Part shown: positions 12,130 through 21,317 of the stretch, one piece after another
Layout of the letters: each line of letters starts with the position of its first letter
How positions within the stretch are numbered: the stretch's first letter is position 1
From: Congeria kusceri
Lineage: Eukaryota; Mollusca; Bivalvia; Myida; Dreissenidae
Direction: 5' to 3'
Length of the DNA: 64,000 bases
Assembly (NCBI GenBank): GCA_027627225.1
Contig: CM051028.1
Span: 23,432,364 to 23,496,363 of the forward strand
Translations under genes and position numbers: made by a program
The notes under the pieces: model-generated
The model's input: the letters and a program-made list of their open reading frames with translations, nothing else
What the model was told of the DNA's origin: nothing
Database searches by the model: none

Positions 12130-15100
12130 CTGAAACATGGGGAGTTAAAGCAGTGTACTGAATAAGAAAAGACTGTTGGCGTGTTTAATATAGTGAAAAA
12201 TGGGGCTAAGATTGTGTTTATAACTTAATAAAGGTAGGATAAACAAGAGCTGTAATATATTTTAGGCGTTTCATGGGAAAAGTGGGCTTAATGCATGTGC
12301 ATAAAGTATCGTTCCGGATTAGCCCGTGCAGTCCGCACAGGCTCATCCAGGACGACACTTTCCACCTACAGTGGATTTATGTTTAAAAGAGGCTTCCTTA
12401 AAACATAAAATACCATAAAAGCGTAGTGTCGTCCCGGATCAGCCTATGCAGACTTCATATTCTAATCTAGGACGACACTTAACGTAAATGCATTAAGCCT
12501 AGTATACCCACGACAAGCCTCAGGTGATGTTTTTTTGCTCTTTGACTTACAGGACAAAGTTTGGGAATCAAGAAGTTGGCATAGTCTTAATCAAAAGTGT
12601 TTCATTTATGAAATACATAAATAACACAAGTAAAACACCAAGAAAATTTTTCAAAAACAATCATGGCTCAGAAACTAAGCAGTCCATAGAATATAATTCA
12701 ATACATCATAAATTGGCATTAGTTCTAATTAATGTTTAATAACGTTTATTCGGCTGAAAACTGTTTGTTATTTACGAAAGACATTTGATAAAGTTTATGT
12801 TCGAAAACGCTTGGTATGAACTAAATATACACAAATGTAAATGCCGATTTACTCCAAAGGCATCACCAGCTATCGCATACAACTATATGATAAAGAGTTG
12901 CCAATACGTTATTATTTTACGGTTTTCAATGCGCTTTTTGTATTTTGATCAGTAAGATGTCCATTAGAACCAATTTCTGCAAATATTTTTTTTGGCTGCT
13001 GCTTTAATGCTGCTTTGGCATAAAATTGCCTTTTAGACATTGAAAAACAGCAAGTTTACTGTTATCTATCTTGACATGGACCTACCATTTGGATCTAACA
13101 GTTCCCATAATTTGGACTTGCTGTTTGGATCTAACAGCTCGCATGATGTGACTACCTGAGCTTCCGTTTGGATCTAACAGTTGCCATGATGTAATTACAT
13201 AGACCTGCCGTTTGGATCTAACAGTTCCCATGTGACTACATAGACCTTCTACTTGGATCCAACAGTTCCCATGTAACTACATGGACCTACTACTTGGATC
13301 TAACAGTTCCCATGATGTAACAACATGGACCTACTACTTGGATCTAACAGTTCCCATGTGACTACATGGACCTACTACTTGGATCTAACAGTTCCCTTGT
13401 GACTACATGGACCTACTACTTGGATCTAACAGTTCCCATGATGTATACATGGACCTACTACTTGGATCTAACAGTTCCCTTGTGACTACATGGACCTACT
13501 ACTTGGATCTAACAGTTCCCATGATGTATACATGGACCTACTACTTGGATCTAACAGTTCCCTTGTGACTACAGGGACCTACTTCTTGGATCTAACAGTT
13601 CCCATCATGTAGCTACATGGACCTACTACTTGAATCTAACAGTTCCCTTGTGACTACATGGACCTACTACTTGGATCTAACAGTTCCCATGATGTATACA
13701 TGGACCTACTACTTGGATCTAACAGTTCCCATGTGACAACATGGACCTACTACTTGGATCTAACAGTTCCCATGATGTGACTACATGGACCTACTGTTTG
13801 GCTCTAACAGTTCCCATGATGTAACTTCATGGACGTACTGTTTGGATCTAACAGTTCCCATGATGTAACTACATGGATCTACTACTTGTATCTAACAGTT
13901 CCCATGTGACTACATGGACCTACTAATTGAATCTATCTGTTCCCATGATGTAACTACATGGACCTACTACTTGGATCTAACAGTTCCCATGTGACTACAG
14001 GGACCTACTACTTGGATCTAACAGTTCCCATGATGTAACTACATGGACCTACTACTTGGATCTAACAATTCCATGTGACTACATGGACCTACTACTTGGA
14101 TATAACAGTTCCCATGTGAATACATGGACCTACTACTTGAATCTAACAGTTCCCATGATGTAACTAAATGGACCTACTACTTGGATATAACAGTTCCCAT
14201 GTGACTACATGGACCTACTACTTGGATCTAACAGTTCCCATGATGTAACTACATGGACCTACTACTTGGATCTAACAGTTCCCATGTGACTACATGGACC
14301 TACTACTTGGATATAACAGTTCCCATGTGACTACATGGACCTACTACTTGGATCTAACAGTTCCCATGATGTAACCACATGGACCTACTACTTGGATCTA
14401 ACAGTTCCCATGATGTAACTTCATGGACCTAGTGTTTGGATCTAACTGTTCCCATGATGTAACTACATGGACCTACCATTTGGATCTAATAGTTCCCATG
14501 TGACAACATGGACCTACCGTTTGGATCTAACTGTTCCCATGATGTGACTACATTCCAGATCCATCTTCATTGCTTTTGTGAACTCTGCCTTGGTGTCAGC
14601 CAACATCAGAACCTGTGAGGGAGGGAAATAATTCAGAATTATATTTCAGTCTTCACAATAATAACTCGAGGAACTTTGAATTTGGACCTTTTAAAACCAC
14701 TTAAATTCAACTTGCCTTAATCTACATTGAACTTCTCACCAAAAGAAATAAAATTCTAGAGAAAAACTGAACTGTGGACATTATAATGATGATGTTGAAG
14801 TTGACATACCAGTATCTATGGAAATAAATAAAAATGAATATGATATATGTCAAGCAAATTTCTGGACATGTATACCATGAATTTTCGAAGAATAAAACAC
14901 AAGAAATCGAATACGATGAAAATACTTGCCAGCTTGGGCATACTTGTTTAACTTGCCCAACTAGATTTGTATTTGTCCTGGACTTTGAGGAAGTGGATTA
15001 TTTTGTAGGATGATATTTAATTATTCAGCAGCTTTTTTTGCAATACTGTCATACCTTTCGATCAGTTCTGCTGACCATATTGCAAGAAGTGTAAGGTTCA

Positions 15101-18100
15101 CAAGGTTCACATTTAATATTGCATCCAATTAATGATTTTACAATCTTTTAAATAAACAATGTGTTCATCTGTCTGTCTTTTCCTATTCCTCAGGCCAACA
15201 CTAAAATTATATTTGTTTGACATTGCCTACCGACCCAATGAAAAAGTATCGACTCAAAAAGTTTTTTCTTTGTCAAATCAAACCTTTTTTTTTTAAAGGG
15301 ACTATCTCAACGAAAAATTGGCTTCCTATTGCACTATAAATTATTTTATATGATAATATTGCGCTATACTAGGACATGTGCATGAAATAAATAAAAACTA
15401 ATTTAATACACAATAAGATATTTGATAAAAACTAATAAGCAAAAAAAGTCTGAAAGAATTAAAACCCCAAGCGGGTATCGAACTCACGACTTAGGAGTTA
15501 TACGAAGAAATGACAGTAGACAGCGCTTTAACCAACTGCGCTATCATGCTAGGTAAGGAATCGTGTGTAAACTATGGTTATATAAAAGAATCCCAATTCG
15601 GACGTCAAAATGTAAACAGGAAAAGGGCCAAACAAACAAGACCCATATTATAAATTGATTTTTATCTCAGAAGGCGTAAACTCTTTTCCCATTATATATA
15701 CCCTGTTTTAGCCGTTATTATATGCCGGTATTAATATCTAAATTTAAGATTTTTTAAAGAAATTGCCCCCTTGGGGCACTTTTCGATGACAAAGTCCCTT
15801 TAATTCGGATATTCATTTTTTTCTTTGGGTTCAATAAAAGCCCGCTCTTCTTTCAATGCGTTCGTTTTCTATTGAGTTGATACATTAACTGTATCAGCTA
15901 GACCTTTGGATATAATAGGCCACATCAAAATGCAATTCTAATTATGTTTTATCAAACTTGTGAAAACAAAACAGGCTGTTTTTCAGCATTCATTGTCCTA
16001 TTAAGATGATTGCTAGCAAGCTCTTGCTGTATCAACAGACATATGATTATATTTTCAAAAGCAATGGCTGTGTAATACGCTATATTTTGACGCTAAATAA
16101 ATCAATCATAAATTTGCTTTTTTTCCCCCAAAAAATATTTGCCTACCTTCCTACCAGTTACCAGCAGCCTTGGGTAGGCAATGGCAAACAAACAATTTTT
16201 CAAGGTTGGCCTTACCAAATCAGAGTAGATATTCATGTAAGACAGATGTTTTTCTGTGTTCAGGGTTGCTAGCACCTGGGGCAAAAAATAAAATTCCCTG
16301 ACTTTTCACTAACTTTTTCCTGACTAAATCCAGTTTTTCACTGACCAAAACCACACATTTTCAACGGCCTCCTCCTCCCCTTTTAGCCCGCCAAATCTTC
16401 AGGACGGGAAGTCCATGAACAAATCATACTTAAGTCACACTAGAACATTTACAAAAACTGTTAAGATATATATTTTTGACTAAAAATCAGCGTATTATGT
16501 ATATATACATACATTTTAGTAATTCAAAACACATTTAGACTGCTATAGCCATAATCTGCTAATTTGTATAAATTATTTATTTACCTTCAAGCATGTTTTT
16601 CCCTGACTTTTCACTGACTTTTTTGGAATTTGATTTTTCACTGACTTTTTTTTCAAAATTCCCTGACAATTCACTGACCTTGAAAAAAATTCAAATTTCC
16701 CTGACTTTTCAAGTCTACTGGCAACCCTGGTGTTAATATTAGTAAGTTTGTAGCAACATTTTCAAATTTTTTGTTTTCTCTTTACAATCTTGGAACATTT
16801 CACATATGTATTGCAAGCTTTAGATCCATACAATTTAAATGTATTTCTACTTAACAAAGGCTTTTAAGTAAGACATTTGAACATTACATCATAATATGAG
16901 GCGTGTCATGTGCGTAAAGTGTCATCCCGGATTAGCCTGTGCAGTCCACATAGGCTAATGCGGGATGACGCTTTACGCCTACAGTGGATTTATGTTTAGA
17001 AAAAACTTCCTTGAAACAGAAAATACAATAATAGTGGAAAGTGTCGTCCTGAATTAGCCTGTGCGGACTGCAGGGTTTTCCCATGACATACCTCATATGT
17101 TTCCTCAGTGAAGTTTTGGATTACCTTATTTCGGGTATTAAGAGATGTTGCCCACGCTGACATCACGTATGGATCATTGACTGCCACACAAGCTATCACA
17201 TCAAAACCTTCTGCCTGAAATACGACAAGAACTGAGAAATCACAGAAATGCAATTATACAATGAAGATGCACAAATTAAACATATCAGCAGTCGTATTTC
17301 CACTGGTCACGTGTCATGACTACTGACAATTTTACAGAGACGATGCAAGGTTAAGTTTTCTGATATAGTCGAACCCCTTCTATACATAGGTTTCCAGTGA
17401 AAAAAAAATGACGTCGAAAGGTTAGGAAAGTGTTGACCCTCAAAATAGGAACCATAATCTTTAATACATGTGGAATGTGCTTGCATGGCATCTTTGAACG
17501 ACATTAACCTGTTTATATAAGATACTCTTTTCGTTAAAGCTATGTCAATTGACATATGTAATTTATATGCCTACCTTGAACTTATCATAGCTGTCCAGAT
17601 ATTCTGGCATGTGTTTCTGAAACAAAATTGTTATAAGTTATAAGATTAAAGCTACAGTCCATAGAATATAATTCAAGCCATCTTAAATTGGCATTAGTTC
17701 TAATGAACATTAATGACGTTTATGCGACTGAAACTGTTTCTTATTTACAAAAGGCATTTCATAATGTCTAAGTAAATTGTTTGAAAATGTTTGGTACAAA
17801 CGGAATATACACTAATGTACATGCTGATTTACTCCAGAGGCATCACCAGCTATCGCATACTGATAACTACACTAAACCCCACTTAATGACCACCTCAATT
17901 TTAAGACCACTTTTTAAAAGACCCGATTGTTTTCCTATTTATTTCAATGGTCGCAAAACCCGATTATACGGGCACCCCGCTATTCCGTATTACGACCACT
18001 AATCCCAGACCGAAAGTACCAAATAATGCTCAAAAGCACCCCGTTATTGTGACCAGTGTCATTTGGTCATGACACTTTACATTATCAATTAACAACATAT

Positions 18101-20026
18101 GCCCTGGAGATAACGCACTACTTTGTGGTTTTAAAGGGAGAGTGTGAAAAACAATGTTTGGGATGTTTTAATAAGGGATAAGCACATCGACTGTGTATCA
18201 GATTACGTTAAATGGCACTATCTGACAGTCAGTGGATAACACTGATTAATGCTTAACTATAAATGGACTAAATTAATCTTCTTTTTTCTAATTTAATTCC
18301 CGGCTTAATGTAATGTTATTATCCATAAATATAAGTTACATATTCTGAAAGTAATAACCAGTTATAAAGACAACAAATTGAAATTTTCGTTATCTATTCA
18401 TTATTTCCTGATTTTCATTAAAACTTGAAATAACAGAGACAAATGCATGTACTGACTCTGTGATTTGCTGAACCTCGATAATACGACCACCCTGCTATTA
18501 ACACCACTTTATTCCATACCCCCAAATGGTCGTATTAGCTGGGTTTTAATGTATATTGATAAACAGTTACCAAAACGTTACTATTTTACTGATTTCAATG
18601 TGTTTTTCTTTCGTATTTTGATCGGTAAGATGTCCATGAGAAACTATTTCTGCAAAGTTTTATTTTTATTAACATATTTCTGGACTGCTGCTTTAACGAA
18701 ACTTGTCCTTATCTGCTTGAACAGTTTTGGTAGATAAGGAAAAGTTTAAATTTATAAGAATATTGCATCACAGTCATGTTGCAATGAAATGTGTATATAC
18801 ACAAATTACTCTGCAAAATGAACATAAAGATAGCATTATGCATAGAACAAGACCACAATAGCAATAAGCAATACAAATTCTGACTACATTTGTAATTTTC
18901 AAAATAAAATAAATTACATATAGTTCTCTACTCACCATTTGAGTTAACAGGTTTTTTTCACCATTGGGGGAAAGGTGGTGGGGCCCTTCAGATGGGGAAT
19001 TTTACGGCAAAATGGGATTATTTTTTTTTAGAAAAGTATTATTAGTAAATGTACATGTTTATAATCTACTTTGTTATGACACATCAATCGTTTTGCTACA
19101 AATGATAATTTAGATTAATTGCTTTAAAGGGACCTGTTCACCGATTGACGAATTGACAAATTTTCTTTTTTTTTGTCACCGATTCCAAAAATAAAAGACC
19201 AGTCTACACAAGGGAGCAAAATAACACTACAGACCTAGAAATATATACTGTAAAAAGGGTTTCGTTTATGAGTAATCAGTTCAAATTGATAAAACGTTTG
19301 TAACGCTAAACGATGGCATAAATTGAAGTGTCTCTGTTGTTTTTGTTGAAACTGTTGACATCACCTGGAACACTTACAAAATGTACACTTTCAGAGTGAA
19401 ATATAGAAGTCAGAATGGCCGAGTGGTTAAGGCAATCGCCTTTTAATCCGGAAGTCCCGGGTTCGAACCCTGGTGAGACTAATATTTTTTTTTCCTTTTT
19501 TTTCCTAAACACTTTTCTTGTTATTATACTTGACCTTTTTAGTTCCGATGCTGAAATCTGTCAAGTTAATACATTTAATGGCATACTTCAAAAATGCGAA
19601 AATCTGTGAACAAGTCCCTTTAACTTGGTTTAATGAAAGGTTGCTGGGATTGTTTATGAAATTTCCTAGTCAAATTTTGTCCGATTTTGGTCATTTTCTT
19701 TGATCAAAATAAAGCTTACATTCTGATGGGAATTTTAAGGTAAAATAAAATATATACTTGTTAAACAGGGGAATGGGGCTGAATTTTTGGCCCCAAATTG
19801 CTCCTTAAAAACACACTGGTTATGGAAAGAATCCAGGTGTTCTTTGTAATTAAATCTTGTGAAAACATGGTTCATGTTCAAGTTCTAATCCTACCTGACA
19901 TCCTGGAGTAAATGCCCCCAGCACAGAAAACAGAACTCCTCTCTTTCCTTTGAAGAGTTCATGGGCATTCACTTTATTATTTGGAGTGTCCAAGTAGAGG
20001 TCCACAGAAGGAACTGGAATTCCTCG
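12009..20026 (-). CDS. PRDX5: Peroxiredoxin-5-like thioredoxin peroxidase (spliced, 5 exons seen)
   Basis: Peroxiredoxin-5 reduces hydrogen peroxide, alkyl hydroperoxides and peroxynitrite using thioredoxin; family members act in mitochondria, peroxisomes and cytosol. Exons in transcription order: 20026..19895, 17616..17575, 17214..17125, 14612..14518, 12129..12009. All have GT donors and AG acceptors, and phases add up to 159 codons plus stop. Exon 1 seen holds [17 protein letters not shown] and GAFTPGC, with the peroxidatic Cys. Exon 3 has [13 protein letters not shown]. The last exon has [18 protein letters not shown] and GLACLL, where the Cys aligns with the human resolving Cys. The start codon, any targeting peptide and about six core residues must lie in an upstream exon that I could not find. 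The C-terminus (ending SLKSVKT) is slightly longer than, and unlike, the usual LAPNIISQL. Introns carry MITEs, nested insertions and a minisatellite. Confidence 0.92.
12262..12522. mobile_element. Foldable MITE, family M (copy 2)
   Basis: Same architecture as the other family M copies: TTAGGCGTTTCATGGGAAAA at one end, CCCACGACAAGCCTCA at the other, and paired GATTAGCC / GGCTCATCC hairpin arms. It lies in the last PRDX5 intron. Confidence 0.85.
12676..13020. mobile_element. Uninterrupted TTAA-type repeat (family T)
   Basis: About 345 bp with CAGTCCATAGAATATAATTC near one end, GGCATCACCAGCTATCGCAT in the middle and CTGCTGCTTTAA at the other. It is the intact counterpart of the interrupted copy at 17646..18696. 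Confidence 0.75.
13075..14561 (-). repeat. Minisatellite derived from a PRDX5 exon-donor boundary
   Basis: About 35 units of ~41 or ~44 bp; the two lengths differ by presence of ATG/TAA-type triplets. Read on the PRDX5 strand, each unit is CACATCATGGGAAC[A/T]GTTA then GATCCAA and GTAGTAGGTCCATGTAGT. The unit at 14518..14561 is the real end of the exon plus its splice donor; the others are intronic copies of the same ~34 exonic and ~10 intronic bases. Units nearest the exon keep ACGGTAGG or ATGGTAGG, while most distal ones have AAGTAGTAGG. The array fills much of the last intron. Confidence 0.93.
14518..14612 (-). CDS. PRDX5: PRDX5 exon adjoining the minisatellite
   Basis: 31 codons plus two bases: [20 protein letters not shown] then [11 protein letters not shown] and the start of Arg. 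Donor CG|GTAGGTCC. The last ~35 bases of the exon and the donor form the first unit of the minisatellite at 13075..14561. Confidence 0.9.
14620..15296. other. PRDX5 intron, no feature seen
   Basis: AT-rich intron sequence without a recognisable gene or repeat. Confidence 0.5.
15297..15799. mobile_element. TTAA-flanked MITE with internal tRNA-like module
   Basis: 503 bp between two TTAA sites (15293-15296 and 15800-15803). Termini AGGGACTATCTCAACG and, reversed, AGGGACTTTGTCATCG form short inverted repeats. A tRNA-like segment lies inside on the minus strand. The TTAA duplication is the piggyBac-type signature, but the family assignment is inference. Located in a PRDX5 intron. Confidence 0.78.
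15473..15550 (-). tRNA. tRNA-like module (not a functional tRNA)
   Basis: Contains an A-box-like TAGCGCAGTTGGTTAAAGCG and B-box-like GAGTTCGATACCC in tRNA spacing. It sits inside a TTAA MITE and I could not fold a complete acceptor stem, so I treat it as a tRNA-derived part of the element. Confidence 0.5.
16261..16729. mobile_element. hAT-like MITE with 5-bp TSD GTGTT
   Basis: Termini CAGGGTTGCTAG and, reversed, CAGGGTTGCCAGTAGACTTG; perfect duplication GTGTT at 16256-16260 and 16730-16734. The interior is rich in repeated TTCCCTGACTTTTCACTGAC motifs. No transposase is encoded. Confidence 0.9.
16896..17095. mobile_element. Foldable MITE, family M (copy 3)
   Basis: TGAGGCGTGTCATG at one end and CCATGACATACCTCA at the other. 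One arm is shortened, but the GGATTAGCCTGTGCAG hairpin remains. It ends 30 bp from a PRDX5 exon. Confidence 0.85.
17125..17214 (-). CDS. PRDX5: PRDX5 exon (30 codons)
   Basis: Reads [20 protein letters not shown] then [10 protein letters not shown]. Acceptor TTTCAG, donor GTAATC. A family M MITE ends only about 30 bp past the donor. Confidence 0.92.
17575..17616 (-). CDS. PRDX5: PRDX5 exon (14 codons)
   Basis: Reads [14 protein letters not shown], matching the helix after the active site (KTHLPGFVEQAEALK in mammals). Acceptor TTTCAG, donor GTAGGC. Too short to appear as an ORF. Confidence 0.9.
17646..18696. mobile_element. Family T repeat split by a MITE
   Basis: Outer arms TTAAAGCTACAGTCCATAG and, reversed, TTAAAGCAGCAGTCCA. 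Sequence at 17652-17874 plus 18547-18690 matches the intact copy at 12676..13020; the intervening 672 bp is a separate element. Confidence 0.8.
17875..18546. mobile_element. Nested TA-flanked MITE
   Basis: 672 bp flanked by TA (17873-17874 and 18547-18548). Inverted termini AACCCCACTTAATGACCACC and, reversed, AAAACCCAGCTAATACGACC; further ACGACCACC / GGTCGTATTAG motifs inside. A TA target suggests a Tc1/mariner or pogo relative. No coding capacity. Confidence 0.8.
19128..19619. mobile_element. Nested TTAA MITE with tRNA-like module
   Basis: 492 bp between TTAA sites (19124-19127, 19620-19623). Inverted ends AGGGACCTGTTCACCGATT and, reversed, AGGGACTTGTTCACAGATTT. It carries a plus-strand tRNA-like module and lies within a family H element. 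Confidence 0.85.
19409..19481 (+). tRNA. tRNA-like module (Ser/Leu-type A box, likely non-functional)
   Basis: Starts GTCAGAATGGCCGAGTGGTT, has an anticodon-loop-like CTTTTAA and a perfect B box GGGTTCGAACCC. The D-arm pairs, but the anticodon stem (ATCGC/TCCGG) and acceptor stem do not, and there is no long variable arm. It lies inside a MITE. Confidence 0.55.
19895..20026 (-). CDS. PRDX5: PRDX5 exon with peroxidatic Cys
   Basis: 44 codons in phase 0, from [15 protein letters not shown] to FTPGCQ. Acceptor TTTTGCAG, donor GTAGGA. The Cys of TPGC is the expected peroxidatic residue. Confidence 0.92.
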
Positions 20027-20112
20027 CTGCAAAATTTACAGATACAAATTGTGAATAGCCATATTATTATAATTATTTTCTGATTGTCACTTGAATGCTT
20101 TATTATTGTATG

Positions 20113-21230
20113 GGTAATGTAACGACTCGCCACATAATGACTCGCCCCATGTTTAATAATGACTCGCCCCATATGTATAACGACTCGCCCCATCAAATGT
20201 GGTTGTAGGAATCTGTTGTATTTTGATGTTTTGTAGCTTAATTTGAGTGTATATTAACATACAGATAAAACATATACAATTAATACAAATATATTACAAA
20301 AGGTTTCCTTTATATTTGTTCCCGACTATTTTACTTGTTTAAATTACAAAATGTATTCCTAATGTTTCACTATGTATTTTTTCCACATTGACAAGGCACC
20401 TGTTTATCAAGTTTAAAAAACTTGTGTATGTGTCATTTTTGCAACAAAGGGTCTAGCAGTCATGTAAAGATGGGAACAGGTGTTGTTTTAACAGGTTTCA
20501 CACGTTTGATTGTTTGTATTGTACTATTAATCTCAATCACTTTATCAGCTGGACAAGCCAGTTCTAAACATAATTTAGCCCCACAGCAATTTGTACTTTT
20601 GTGTTTTTGCATTCTTTAAATTTAATTTCCAAAGGTATTCGACCTTTGTATGCAATGTTTATATGTAGTAAAAAAACACATTACACAACTGTTAATGTTT
20701 AGTTAAAGTATACACCATGGCAATCGATATTATGTAAAGTATACACCATGGCAATCGATATTATGTAAAGTATACACCATGGCAATCAATATTTTGTAAA
20801 GTTCAAATGAAAACAAAAAACATTCAAAAACAAATCTGGTTTTGCGAAAGCTTTCAATAAATGTTGGCTAGTATTCCAACTGAAAACGCATTTATTAGAT
20901 AATTACACATTAAATATATAAATACCAAAAAAAAATTGTTTTTCTTATTATTCAGTAAAATGACAAATTTTCTCTATGTTTAATAAGATATGAAAAGCTT
21001 GAAATAATCATTCTAAATTTTTAGATTATTTGCTTTACCGATTGACTGGTGGATTAAGAAGCTATATTCTGTAATTTTCGACACACTAAAACCGAATAAA
21101 CATTTAACTGTACAACAAACATATTATGATGGGCAAATCGTTATACATATGGGGCGAATCGCTGTACATATGGGGCGAGTCGTTATTAAACATGGGGCGA
21201 GTCATTAATGGGGCGAGTCGTTACATATTC
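20113..21230. mobile_element. 1.1-kb element with repeat-bearing long TIRs, 8-bp TSD
   Basis: Both ends carry ~80-bp inverted repeats made of 3-5 copies of ACGACTCGCCCCAT-like units. The perfect 8-bp direct repeat ATTGTATG flanks the element (20105-20112 and 21231-21238). No transposase is recognisable, so it is probably non-autonomous; an 8-bp duplication is seen in hAT and Merlin families. Confidence 0.8.
20704..20801. repeat. 31-bp tandem repeat, 3 copies
   Basis: Unit TATACACCATGGCAATCGAT plus ATTATGTAAAG, inside the long-TIR element. Confidence 0.9.
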
Positions 21231-21317
21231 ATTGTATGATATAAGTTAATGATTTTTGGCTTGCATAAGATAAATATGAAATTAAGTGTAAATAATTAAC
21301 CAAATAACTTTCTAATA

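Larger units (their letters stand above)
18948..19818. mobile_element. hAT-like element family H, interrupted
   Basis: Starts CAGGTTTTTTTCACC, contains GGAAAGGTGG and GGGGCCCTTCAGATGGGGAA, ends TAAAAACACACTG. Flanks GTTAA / GTTAT are a 5-bp duplication with one mismatch. It is split by the TTAA MITE at 19128..19619; complete copies lie at 24031, 46241 and 48449. Confidence 0.82.

Noticed and set aside
13075..14561. Possible CRISPR-like array
   Set aside because: Units are contiguous with no unique spacers and the context is an animal intron; it is a minisatellite.
19409..19481. Functional tRNA gene (Lys-like TTT loop)
   Set aside because: Anticodon and acceptor stems do not pair and it lies inside a MITE; kept only as a tRNA-like module.
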